A stretch of 64,000 nucleotides of DNA, taken from positions 38,329,660-38,393,659 of the forward strand of contig NC_067206.1 in assembly GCF_026262505.1 (NCBI RefSeq), read 5' to 3'. This document shows, piece after piece, positions 20,871-29,851 of the stretch (position 1 is its first letter; each line of letters begins with the position of its first letter). The DNA is from Trichomonas vaginalis G3 (lineage: Eukaryota; Parabasalia; Trichomonadida; Trichomonadidae). The notes below the pieces were generated by a model. The model did not search any database, was not told the DNA's origin, and worked only from the letters and a program-made list of their open reading frames with translations. The translations under genes were made by a program, and so were the position numbers.

Positions 20871-21243
20871 GAGTAGGTGCCAAAAGTGCTTACTGTTAAA
20901 CAACCGTCGGATTTCCGGGTGAAATCGTGACACACTTTCGTCTTTCGTAGGCAGTGGTGGTTGTTACAAAAGGTAACTTCGAATGTAGCGTGAAATCTGC
21001 AAAAAAAATTCTGAAATTTGAATGGAGAACACAAAAATTGAATAGTTTACGTCAATAAAAAAGAGAAAAATGAAGCCAATGTGTCTCGAACCTAGGACTT
21101 AGAGCAGCAATCCCACTGTTTATCCCATTACATATTACACTACATGCATCTCTCACCTCAGTGAATGAGATCAACTATATGATAACTTTTTCCCCATTAT
21201 ATTCTTGTGGAAAAGTGACAAATAGCAACTTTGACCCTCTCTC
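20871..21243. mobile_element. Short MULE-type non-autonomous element (373 bp)
   Basis: Flanked by a perfect 10-bp duplication TATCATTAAA (20861-20870 and 21244-21253). The ends are imperfect inverted repeats: left GAGTAGGTGCCAAAAGTGCT, right (inverted) GAGAGAGGGTCAAAGTTGCT. The right end continues inward with TGTCACTTTT, the same end pattern as the larger element at 38853-40047. No coding capacity. Long target duplications of 8-10 bp are characteristic of Mutator-like elements. Confidence 0.72.
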
Positions 21244-21254
21244 TATCATTAAAT

Positions 21255-21481
21255 AAAAAAATAAATTATTTTAAAATTAATGTTAATTTTTTAAAATGTG
21301 TTTAGTATATAATATTTATTACTAATTTATTTAATAATGTCGCGCTTTCTTACGAATTCATGACTTAAAAAACGTAAGAAAAAATTTTTATATCATCTAT
21401 ATATAGAAGATGTGAAAATATACCTTCATCTATATATAGACGTAACAAAAAAAGTCACACAACCCTTCCACATATACTACT
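21255..21481 (-). repeat. Polinton 1 right terminal inverted repeat
   Basis: The reverse complement of 3195-3372 plus 4626-4675, uninterrupted on this side, which fixes the exact insertion point of the foldback element on the left. The outer end reads CATATACTACT, followed by the target duplication AATAAT at 21482-21487. Confidence 0.9.
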
Positions 21482-21604
21482 AATAATTTCTAATAACTGT
21501 CCTTTATATTTACATAGAATCGAAATCACTAAATGCATTAATTGGAAAATTATTAACAAATGTACATAGAATTGTTTAACAAATTAAAGGAAAAAAGAAA
21601 AATT

Positions 21605-22231
21605 TCAAGAAGATGAACTAGAAGATGAAGAAGAATCTTTCTTCTTGTGATGAGACTGTGGTGCAGGTGCATTTTGAGGTGGAGCATAATATCCAGGTTG
21701 TGGTGGATAGTAATTATTTGGTGCCTGTGGTGGATATGCTGGTTGTTGAGGTGGATATGCTGGTGGAGGTGATGGGTATGTTGGTGGTGGTGCTTGGTAT
21801 GTGGGCTGCGGCTGGTTATATTGTGGATATCCAGGTGGTGATGGTTGATTTTGAACGCCCTGTACTTTTTCTGTATGATGTGTATGTTCTTTTCCTCCTT
21901 TTGGTGTTCTGATATATCCTTTGTATCCTTCGCCGGGTAATGGAAGACCATAACCTGCCTTTAGTTCACGATAATTCTGGCAAGCGAAGCATGGTAAACA
22001 AAAACAAAAGGCGCAACAGTCATTGCATGGTTCATGCTCATAATTCATACGTTGACGGATAATCTGACGAATATTGAAGTCAATCATAGGGAAACATAGT
22101 TGGCGCCATGATTTGATTCCTTCTAACTTTTCTTGACTTTTGCATGTGAGAACGCAAGGGCAATAGCATCCAATGCAACAGCTTTCCATATCTTTAAAAC
22201 AATCAAAAAGATCTGTATGGAACCCAGACAT
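21605..22231 (-). CDS. PLAC8 (Cys-rich) family protein with proline-rich tail
   Basis: 208 residues. The N-terminal 95 residues carry the PLAC8 signature: FHTDLFDCFKDMESCCIGCY, then CPCVLTCKSQ, an R-rich middle (RQIIRQRM) and DCCAFCFCLPCFACQNYREL near residue 70-90, closing with the family's C-x2-C...Q-x2-REL pattern. PLAC8 proteins are small membrane-associated proteins, linked in plants and fungi to metal handling or cell-size control; the role here is unknown. The C-terminal part is a low-complexity P/Y/Q run (YPPQQPAYPPQAPNNYYPPQ), histidines, and a terminal serine run. It ends 124 bp outside Polinton 1, on the host side. Confidence 0.85.
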   Translation of the reverse strand: MSGFHTDLFDCFKDMESCCIGCYCPCVLTCKSQEKLEGIKSWRQLCFPMIDFNIRQIIRQRMNYEHEPCNDCCAFCFCLPCFACQNYRELKAGYGLPLPGEGYKGYIRTPKGGKEHTHHTEKVQGVQNQPSPPGYPQYNQPQPTYQAPPPTYPSPPPAYPPQQPAYPPQAPNNYYPPQPGYYAPPQNAPAPQSHHKKKDSSSSSSSSS

Positions 22232-22795
22232 TAGAAAATTTGATTGAAAAAAAATTTTGTTTATTCATTCAATTTCTCGGTTATTAAGGGTGCACACGAG
22301 AGGATCATGTAAACTTCAGAATTTAGAACCTTATTTTTAGGCATTATCTTGGCTACCTATTTAGGCTCGAAAAGCAAAAAATATCAAAAAATACAACTTG
22401 ACTCCATTCTGACCCTTTCATGGAGGTAGTTTTTATCCGCTAGTATTTTCCCTTTGAATCTCTTTACAATTCGAAATCAAATTCAAACCTCAGTAGAAGA
22501 AAGGAAGAATCGACTTACTACGGTTGTAATACGAATAAATACATATATTTAATTATTTTTATTTACATAATAATTGTTTGAAGCTCATATTCCATCATAC
22601 ATTGACTTACGCAATTTGCTCATGATTCAAAATTATTATTTACCAATCGATTTTTTTCAATATTGACATGTCTAACATCCTATACCTATTCTCCATGAAT
22701 GATTTCAACACATTCGCCCGTAAGTCGACCAATGAACGATCAATTTATGGGCGTATATTCAGAATTCAATTTTTTTTTCAAAAATTTTAGGATAA
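22232..22795. other. Intergenic between divergent PLAC8 and Sel1 genes
   Basis: 564 bp holding both promoters. AT-rich, no clear open frame, no repeat; an ACGAATAAATACATATATTT stretch near 22530 is the most TATA-like. Nothing else is seen. Confidence 0.5.
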
Positions 22796-23785
22796 ATGCA
22801 AACGATTGAGGCTAATTTTCAAATCATTTACCAATGGAATATAGTCCAAGAAGATCAATCCGACATAATTAAAGTTATCATTGATTTTCCAGAATCATTC
22901 AAGCCAGATTCAATTACATACGAACTTTTAGAACAAAATACTATCTTCAGAGCATTTTTTAATCCGGAATTACCAATAATTGAAGGTCTCCTTTACTCCC
23001 CTGTTAAATCATTCGATACTCATATAGAAAAAAATCAAATCATTATTACTTTTGTGAAGAATGATGATACTAAATGGCCAACCCTTATGAGAGACAAAAA
23101 TCCCATTACAAATAAGATTGATCCTAATTCAGCTTTTGCTATTTTCAAAGACCAAGTTGAAATCTCAGAGGATACAGAAAAACTCGAAAGTTTCTTCTCG
23201 CATTCGATGGCATGCGGATATCTACCAGCATTGATGTATGCTCTTGACATGATGGAAGATGATCCAACTTTAAAAGACAGTTATTTACAAATCCTTGATC
23301 TTGCAGCTCATAAGTATCAACATCCAGTTGCATTATTCAAATATGCTACTTATCTAGTTGATAATGGTCAGAAAGAAGAAGGATTCAAATATTTATCATT
23401 AGCTGCTCAAAAAGGTGTTGGAATCGCAATATCTCTTATGGGACAGATGATCTCACCACTCTCTGGTATTGAATTTTCAGAAAAAGATCCCGTAAGTGCT
23501 CTCCAACTTTTTGAAAAAGTAATTGGAATAAAGGACGAGCCAATTGCTTTGTATGAGGCCGCCAAGCTATATAAAGCAGGTGTTGGCTGTGAGAAAGACA
23601 TAGAAAAAGCTAATAATTATTACCAACGTGCTAAAGCTGTTTCTCATGATTTACCAGACTTACCAGATTACAAAGAAGGTGTTACAATTCTTGGAGTACC
23701 AGTGTTTATTGCTGCAGGTGTTTCAGTCGCAGTAATTACAGCAGGAACATTTATTTATTCATTATTTAAGAGATCTCGCAATTAG
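22796..23785 (+). CDS. Sel1-repeat protein with C-terminal membrane anchor
   Basis: 329 residues. The N-terminal 130 residues are beta-rich and not recognised. From about residue 140 there are helical TPR-like/Sel1-like repeats: KEEGFKYLSLAAQKGVGIAI near 198 and DPVSALQLFEKVIG ... ALYEAAKLYKAGVGCEKDIE near 230-270, the last fitting the Sel1 pattern (A-x2-Y-x-x-G-x-G). The last 30 residues (VFIAAGVSVAVITAGTFIYS, then LFKRSRN) form one hydrophobic helix with a basic end, typical of a tail-anchored protein facing the cytosol. Sel1 repeats are protein-interaction scaffolds. No signal peptide. Host gene, apparently whole. Confidence 0.75.
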   Translation: MQTIEANFQIIYQWNIVQEDQSDIIKVIIDFPESFKPDSITYELLEQNTIFRAFFNPELPIIEGLLYSPVKSFDTHIEKNQIIITFVKNDDTKWPTLMRDKNPITNKIDPNSAFAIFKDQVEISEDTEKLESFFSHSMACGYLPALMYALDMMEDDPTLKDSYLQILDLAAHKYQHPVALFKYATYLVDNGQKEEGFKYLSLAAQKGVGIAISLMGQMISPLSGIEFSEKDPVSALQLFEKVIGIKDEPIALYEAAKLYKAGVGCEKDIEKANNYYQRAKAVSHDLPDLPDYKEGVTILGVPVFIAAGVSVAVITAGTFIYSLFKRSRN

Positions 23786-23897
23786 TAGATATATTTGCTT
23801 GTTTATATAAAATAGAGCTATATCATATGAATATTAATTGAATATTTTTTGTATAAAATATTTATTAAAGGAATACACTATGCCTTCAAGCCATTCC

Positions 23898-24000
23898 AGG
23901 AGCTCGATGACTCCCAATCCTACGAAATGGAGCTGAGGTCCTATTAGCAGAAAGCTTTCTTCGCATGAGGAGCTCCATAGCTCCCAAACCTACGAAAGGA
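23898..24000. repeat. Hairpin-rich segment related to the 122-bp array unit
   Basis: GGAGCTC-GATGA-CTCC and GGAGCT-CCAT-AGCTCC are each followed by a CCCAATCCTACGAAA-type linker and another G-rich arm. The same order (hairpin, CCCAATCATTACGAAA, G-rich hairpin) makes up the tandem unit at 38985-39645, so this is a diverged, dispersed relative in host DNA. Confidence 0.6.
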
Positions 24001-24028
24001 TTTATATCAAAGGGGAGAGTGGAACTAC

Positions 24029-24061
24029 GTCGACAACAAAAGTATCGACCAAAATTGTTCC
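24029..24061 (+). repeat. Outer inverted repeat, left copy
   Basis: Begins GTCGACAACAAA and contains ATCGACCAAAATTGTTCC. The inverted partner is at 27526-27559, about 3.5 kb away on the other side of the Hsp70-like gene, with only a few differences. Confidence 0.75.
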
Positions 24062-25639
24062 TATTATGCTTGCCATATGAAGTATAGTAATAGTGTGTAT
24101 GGACTCATAGAATGGCTTTCGTTTGATTTCGAGATATATTATGATCTTCTAAAATATCGTTATTTTACTTGATAACGCATATATTTTATCGTATTATGAA
24201 AATTAAATGAAAAATATGGCTCAAGACGAGCAAAATTCGATGCTAAAAAAGTAAATTGTTTATTGATTAGGGTGCTTTCAGGTATTTTTTTGAAGTAACA
24301 CTTTATTCGTTTTTCTTTCTACATCTGTATATAAAACATGCACAAACAAGGATTTATAATTAAAAATATTATTCGAATTGGGTAAATAAATCGTTAGATC
24401 TTAGATTTTATTAATCGTTTCTTCTTAAAACGAGACTGTGGTAATGGGAACTGTGTATGATAGTTGGAGTATTGTTAAATTGCGCGAAATGTTGATAAGT
24501 TTCAAAAACGATTTGTAGTATGTTCAAGTATATTAGAATTTAATGATATGTGATAACATCGACTGCAAACAATTGATTTTAAGTGATTAATGAAAATCGA
24601 TATCAATATTTAAAATTTTCGAGGTTTTTTTGACTGATAGAAATTGCTTTGGACACCTAGAATGAAGTTCCCCTTAGTGAATTTCTCCAAATTTTTTCCA
24701 TTTTAGAAAAAGCCTAAGCAATTTTCTAGAAAATGATAATGTCTTTTTCAATTCTCGATTTTTTTTGGAAAATTGAGGTTAATTTTTTTGAAAATTTATA
24801 ATTTAGAGAGAAATAAACCATTTTCATTGTGTTCTAAATCGACAAAACCTTTTTATTTTTGTTATTCTATATTTTTTCTACTAAAATATATCAATTATAC
24901 AACAAAATCATATAACTATTTTTCAAAGATATAGAAAAGAAGTATATATTCCAAAATTATAAATCAGTCATAGTTTACTATCAAAAATAATATATTATCC
25001 TATATAGATAACCATCCATTGCTAGTAATTTAAAATTATTTCTGGTTCAAATTCAGGATCATCTTCACATGTTTAGAAAATATTGTAAACATCTAGAAAA
25101 CAATCAATAATATCATGATTTTATTCACAATTGAGTTCAAGATATTTATTGTGATTTGATTTTCGATAATAAATCTGAATCAAATGTATATTAAACTCGC
25201 ACATTTAGTCTTCTTATCATAATAATGTTATCAGTTAGTGACTATGTCTACAAAACTAGCAACATTAGATCTGTATCTCATAATCAAACGGAAGTAAAGC
25301 CAAGATATTTGAGATTTTATCACCTGATAGTATGCATGATACTATACCAGAATGACTAGTCAATCTGTTGTTTTAATATCGTTTTAAATTTTTTATGCCA
25401 AAATAGTACTTTGACTATCATTGGTAATACGTAAGGTTGCTACTGTTGTAATATTTCCAAAAAATAAAGGTATCAACTTTAATGAAAGATATGATGAGTT
25501 GAACATCGAATAATTGGGTTTTTGTAATATTAATATTCTTTAGTCCATAGTATATCATTGTTTCATACTAATAACGTGGATCAATTCCGTTTCAATGATC
25601 AGATAAAGCAGAAACAATATACTCAGGTGCCACTTTTTT

Positions 25640-25666
25640 GGTCTAAAAAATGAGTTCCCCTCTTTT
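25640..25666 (+). repeat. Inner inverted repeat, left copy
   Basis: GGTCTAAAAAATGAGTTCCC followed by CTCTTTT; the inverted partner at 27469-27494 differs at about two positions. It ends 103 bp before the Hsp70-like start codon. Confidence 0.75.
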
Positions 25667-25769
25667 TTTATGCTCTTGAATCAAAACCATTTATTTTTTT
25701 CTGATTTATGTAAAATCGAAATAAAAAAATGTTGCCAAAATTTTTTTTGAATAAAAGTAATTAATTTGA

Positions 25770-27440
25770 ATGACAGCTATTCTTCAATTAGGTAACAGCA
25801 CTACTTACTATTATATTTTTTCAGAAGAAACCAAGAAAAATACAAGCATGCCTAGTTTCTATGAATATAAAATGGATTTCGGCCTTCATCAAAAAGATTT
25901 CCGGTCATTAGAAGATCAAGAAGTCAACCAAACCACGTGTCCACATGAAAAATACTCAGTACATGAATTTCTCAGGTATATTGGCGAGAAAAAAGTCGTT
26001 ATTAATGATCCATCTCAAAATATTAAATACACTGCTGAAGATTGTCTTTCCCTTATATTACACATGATCATTAATAGAATTCGAGCAAAATACATAAAGA
26101 AACTTCAATATTATTTCATTATTGATCCAAATTGGGATGACAAGAAGATTGAAGCCTTACAAGATTGCATAAACGACAACAATATTACAGATTACAAGAT
26201 TGTTTCTTCAGATGACATGATTAGTAACTTGTTAAATTTATATTTCCAAGATCAAGAAGTAAATGAAGAAAAACATACAATCATTATCAATTCAGGGGCA
26301 ACAGGTACAGATGTATTTATTGTCGAAACAAAACAACATGAAGATCCAAAAATTATCAAAAAAAGTTATATTAACAAAGGACACATTGATTTTACGAATA
26401 TTCTATGCAATATATTTCTTAGTCAGTTCGAAAATGACAAAAACGATGATCAAACAAATAAAATAATCGCAGAAATCAAAGATCAAAAACCAAATCCTTC
26501 AAAACGATGCTTTTTCAATGAAGTGAGTAAGCTTTCACAGACAATGGCTCCACATCTCAAAACAAAGCTTTCTGCAACATCCCTTAGCTACGCATCTTTC
26601 ACGAGTGATATCATTGCTTATGATGATGTCATTGGAAATCCAGAATATGGAAAACTTGCTGAAGATTTTTACAGCTTTATACAGGCTTTCCTTTCGGATA
26701 TTGGTAATTTACATATTGATTATTTTACAATTGTTGGTGGAAATTCTTTGAATCCCTTCTTCAAACAACTCGTCAATGTTATCATTGATGATAAAATAAA
26801 AAAATGCCAGGAGCTTTGCTTGAACAATTCCAGATGTTCGGCAATCAGTGGCACAATAGATTTGCTTTCAAGAAAAAAGATAGAAAAATTTGTGAAAAAG
26901 TCCGTTGATAAAAAGGCAAATCGAGAAAGTTTTGTGGACAAAATACTCACTAAAAAAGCAAGAAAGCAATACGATATCAACAAGAAATCCGACGAGTTCA
27001 ATAATCAATATGATTCTATTCCTAATTTCAAAAGTTACTTTACCAAACTAGGTATAGAATTAGATTCAGATTTCAAAAAATTTCTCGATAGTTACATTTA
27101 CGACTCCAATTTTGAGTTAGATAAAGTGATAAAGGAAATCAACGTTGCACTTGAAAAAGTACGAGATAAAACTGATAAAGAATTCATCCAACAACATAAA
27201 GACAATAAATTGCTAAAATCAGCATTGACTGCCGCAAGAGATGCAATGACAAATAACCAAAAACAAGAACTTTTGTCATATGCAGAAAATATATACGCTT
27301 TAATCCATGCTTCCGAAACTCTCAAAGAGGAGTTCGAAAAAGGTTTGGAAGTAGCAAAGAAAAGCAGGAAGGATAAAGAGTTTGCAGAAGAAAAATTGCA
27401 GGAATTTTGCGATTATTTAGATGCAATTCAAAACAAATAA
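25770..27440 (+). CDS. Highly divergent Hsp70/actin-fold ATPase-like protein
   Basis: 556 residues. The first 370 look like an Hsp70-type nucleotide-binding domain: LQLGNSTTYYYIF at the N-terminus (phosphate-1 position), TIIINSGATGTDVFIVE near residue 170 (phosphate-2 position), YFTIVGGNSLNPFFKQLV near 315 (adenosine motif, GG-x-S-x-x-P in Hsp70) and SAISGTIDLLSR near 355 (the terminal AxG-A helix region). The rest is helical and lysine-rich and lacks an obvious substrate-binding beta domain and the EEVD end, so it may be Hsp110-like or a degenerate family member. The glycines of the canonical first loop are only partly present, so ATPase activity is doubtful. It is bracketed by inverted repeats (25640, 27469). 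Confidence 0.65.
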   Translation: MTAILQLGNSTTYYYIFSEETKKNTSMPSFYEYKMDFGLHQKDFRSLEDQEVNQTTCPHEKYSVHEFLRYIGEKKVVINDPSQNIKYTAEDCLSLILHMIINRIRAKYIKKLQYYFIIDPNWDDKKIEALQDCINDNNITDYKIVSSDDMISNLLNLYFQDQEVNEEKHTIIINSGATGTDVFIVETKQHEDPKIIKKSYINKGHIDFTNILCNIFLSQFENDKNDDQTNKIIAEIKDQKPNPSKRCFFNEVSKLSQTMAPHLKTKLSATSLSYASFTSDIIAYDDVIGNPEYGKLAEDFYSFIQAFLSDIGNLHIDYFTIVGGNSLNPFFKQLVNVIIDDKIKKCQELCLNNSRCSAISGTIDLLSRKKIEKFVKKSVDKKANRESFVDKILTKKARKQYDINKKSDEFNNQYDSIPNFKSYFTKLGIELDSDFKKFLDSYIYDSNFELDKVIKEINVALEKVRDKTDKEFIQQHKDNKLLKSALTAARDAMTNNQKQELLSYAENIYALIHASETLKEEFEKGLEVAKKSRKDKEFAEEKLQEFCDYLDAIQNK

Positions 27441-28185
27441 TAAACATTTATTATTATCATTTTTAAATAAAAGAGGAAACTCGTTTTTTAGACCACTTTT
27501 ATTTTTCATATTTCATGCATGAAATGGGAACAATTTTGGTCGATTTCTTTGTTGTCGACTTTAATTTACTGAATTCCGTGTGCATTTAGATTGTTTAGAA
27601 CTATATATAGCATCTCTCGAATGATTCGGTGTATGTCTCTCCGAATGTAACAAAATCTGAATGCGAAACTTTTACCAATAGAATACTATATACAAAACCT
27701 CAGAAGCAAACTGAAAGTTCTCTTTAATTCTTTTTTTTTTGAATTAATTAATTATATTTATTTAAGGTATATCAATACTAATATATCAAACAAATAATAA
27801 ACAAATTACCGTTTCTCTCCATTAGGGCGCAATAGACAATTGGAAAATGTCGCAAGAATTACCTTAAATAAAGTAGGATCCTTTTTATGGGATCCGTCAA
27901 AATGAGACATTGAAAAATTTCAGGATCCTACAATCTCTCAATTTTGGATAAATTGATTTTATTATATAAATCATATATATCATATTTTTATTAAACCCCC
28001 CGAAAAAGTTATCACTTTTCCGATAATTTATCAGGGTCACAAGGTGTCCTAAAAATATCAGAGGAGTGTTATTCTCTAGTATATGATTATTTTTTGCTTT
28101 CAATGCATAAAGTATTTGAATCAAAAATGATCGTATGAAGTGAATTGAAGTATGCATCGTAAAATTTTATGAAATATTATTTTCA
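27441..28185. other. Intergenic with right-hand inverted repeats
   Basis: 745 bp. It carries the right copies of the inner (27469-27494) and outer (27526-27559) inverted repeats directly after the Hsp70-like stop. A GGATCC-rich short palindrome near 27879-27896 and otherwise plain AT-rich sequence follow. No gene seen. Confidence 0.5.
27469..27559 (-). repeat. Inner and outer inverted repeats, right copies
   Basis: The inner copy (27469-27494) begins 28 bp after the stop codon; the outer copy (27526-27559) follows after 31 bp. On the left side the same two blocks are about 1.6 kb apart, so the left side has either gained DNA or the right side has lost it. Confidence 0.72.
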
Positions 28186-29472
28186 ATGTTTTTTGCACTG
28201 CTTCTTAATACTTTGGCGGCAAAATGCAATGAAAGTTCTTTAGATCCCGGATTCATCTGTTGCGAAGACAATCCATGCCAAGGTCATTGCATTAAATTAA
28301 ATGATTCAGATGTAAACAGTGAAAGTAAATGCATTACGGAAGCGCAATATCAAATTTGCTATGCAGGATACATATATCCTGTATTTATGGCAATTTGTTG
28401 CATTCCAACAATTATATTTTGGATTTTGTCTTGTTTTTCAAAGACAAATGTTCCATCATGCACTTGGATTACCAACATCTTCCTGAATATCTGTTTTTGT
28501 GCAGTTATTCAGTCAATTCCTTGTATTGTCCTAATTCCAGGCACTCCAGCTCCAATGGCATTTCTTATCGTAGGACTTGCACTGTTTATGAGTATCTATC
28601 CTATAGCACGAGTATCTCCATGCTCAGGAGGCCCAGAATGCTGCAGCGTCGATAATTTCAGTGATGCATACAAAGAAAATTACATGGCTGACTATGCTTC
28701 ATCCCGTGTAGTGGTTGATTCATGCTCATGCTGTTGTGAATGCTGCGTTCCAAAGCCATACGATCCTTTCAATCCGAAACAAGAATTATGTTGCGGAGTA
28801 GATGAAGATAAAGCCGAAAATACCTGCGATTGCATTAGATATATTAGAGAAGCACGTTCTTCTCGAGTTACGAAAGAGGAACTTCAAGTTATCATTGATG
28901 AAAATGCAATTATTCCTCCTACACCGAAATCAGCTGGAATTGCATTCTTCAGGACTAAAGAAGGATACCATGTTGTTCAAAAGGAGTTTGAGCCAATACA
29001 ATACGGTTCTTGGCAAGAAAACAGAGTTCGTGAAAATATTTCAAAAGATAAAATAATTTACAAGTGCAATGCTCGCTACATATACAATGAAAACATGAGA
29101 CAAGAGATAGAACGTGCTAATGCTGCCGCTCTCGAAAAAGTTAAAGGAGTTTCAACTTATGAAACTTCTTATGACCAGTTCGAGTTCAACGGAATGACAA
29201 AAAGAGCTATTTATGGCAACAATTGTGTATTTGATGTATTCTCTACATGCTGCTATCGATTTTTCTACGAGTTTCTTTTCATGTGCGGATATAATGGAAT
29301 TTCTGACTATTTTTGGAACAGAAATGCTCAAAGAATTGTCTTTAAGTCCACAAAAGAGATCTCAATGGATGATTCTCTTCGTGCTAAGAGCGGAGAAAGA
29401 GATCAAGCTAATTCAAATGACAACATCGATGATTCCGCTAAGGAAGAGGAAATTCACCAGAGCTTGGTCTAA
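28186..29472 (+). CDS. Cys-rich multi-pass membrane protein
   Basis: 428 residues. A short N-terminal hydrophobic stretch (MFFALLLNTLAAKCN) looks like a signal peptide, followed by a Cys-rich ectodomain-like segment (CCEDNPCQGHC). Three hydrophobic helices follow at about residues 58-83, 92-115 and 122-140. Then come a cytosolic-looking region with a dense cysteine cluster (SCSCCCECCVPKPYDPF), a charged domain, a second small Cys/aromatic hydrophobic patch (CVFDVFSTCCYRFFYEF) and an acidic C-terminus. The cysteine clusters suggest palmitoylation or metal binding. I do not recognise the family; lineage-restricted membrane families are common in trichomonads. Host gene, apparently whole. Confidence 0.65.
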   Translation: MFFALLLNTLAAKCNESSLDPGFICCEDNPCQGHCIKLNDSDVNSESKCITEAQYQICYAGYIYPVFMAICCIPTIIFWILSCFSKTNVPSCTWITNIFLNICFCAVIQSIPCIVLIPGTPAPMAFLIVGLALFMSIYPIARVSPCSGGPECCSVDNFSDAYKENYMADYASSRVVVDSCSCCCECCVPKPYDPFNPKQELCCGVDEDKAENTCDCIRYIREARSSRVTKEELQVIIDENAIIPPTPKSAGIAFFRTKEGYHVVQKEFEPIQYGSWQENRVRENISKDKIIYKCNARYIYNENMRQEIERANAAALEKVKGVSTYETSYDQFEFNGMTKRAIYGNNCVFDVFSTCCYRFFYEFLFMCGYNGISDYFWNRNAQRIVFKSTKEISMDDSLRAKSGERDQANSNDNIDDSAKEEEIHQSLV

Positions 29473-29851
29473 CTTATTAAACATTTTTTCAGTACATCCC
29501 AATAACATAGCCTTAAATTGGATATTTAAGGCTGATTTTCAATGACGCTTCACGCCAGTTGTCAAAAATATGAATTAAAGTCAGATGGGCGTAAGTGCAG
29601 CCTTAATATAAATCAGGTAAATTTCATCAGACCATGTGATAACTCAATCCTCTGAAATAGTCCGGTAAAATTAAGTGTCTCAAGACAATTTCAATATAAG
29701 CTCCATTTTTAAATAAATTTTAAAAATCGAGGATTGAAAATTGGCTTGAGACCTTCATATTTTCAATGTATATAAGATATTTAGGTGTGAAAAACTGATT
29801 TAATTTAATATTATTAAACATTTAAAACAACAAACAAACAATATATAAATA
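29473..29851. other. Intergenic between convergent genes
   Basis: 379 bp between the 3' ends of the Cys-rich membrane protein gene and the glycosyltransferase gene. AT-rich; no gene, repeat or clear hairpin. Confidence 0.5.

Larger units (their letters stand above)
3195..21481. mobile_element. Polinton/Maverick 1 (fossil, full-length ends)
   Basis: An 18.3-kb element with the hallmarks of the Polinton/Maverick family: terminal inverted repeats beginning AGTAGTATATGTGG, a 6-bp target duplication AATAAT at 3189-3194 and 21482-21487, a protein-primed-type DNA polymerase, a retroviral-like integrase, a packaging ATPase and capsid genes. Three younger elements lie inside it (3373-4620, 18654-19953, 20871-21243); without them it is about 15.3 kb, a normal family size. 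The ends look whole. The coding part is broken, with roughly ten to fifteen breaks concentrated in polymerase, integrase and ATPase, while several structural frames look whole. Terminal repeats that match by eye suggest a fairly recent insertion or homogenised ends. Confidence 0.92.
23786..25769. other. Host intergenic region with hairpins and inverted repeats
   Basis: About 2 kb without a credible gene. It holds a hairpin-rich segment (23898-24000) and the left copies of two inverted-repeat pairs whose partners lie just downstream of the Hsp70-like gene (24029-24061 and 25640-25666). The remainder is AT-rich and unremarkable. Confidence 0.5.

Noticed and set aside
21060-21130. tRNA-like stretch with TCTCGAACCTAGGAC
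   Set aside because: On the minus strand GGTTCGAG suggests a T-arm, but the flanking bases do not pair and no acceptor or anticodon stem is present; it lies inside the short MULE-type element.
21553-21951. Histidine-rich and valine-rich frames overlapping the PLAC8 gene
   Set aside because: Shadow frames of the proline-rich tail; the PLAC8 frame has the clear Cys signature.
27870-27900. GGATCC ... GGATCC as a hairpin element
   Set aside because: Two nearby self-complementary hexamers only; no extended pairing beyond what is common in this DNA.
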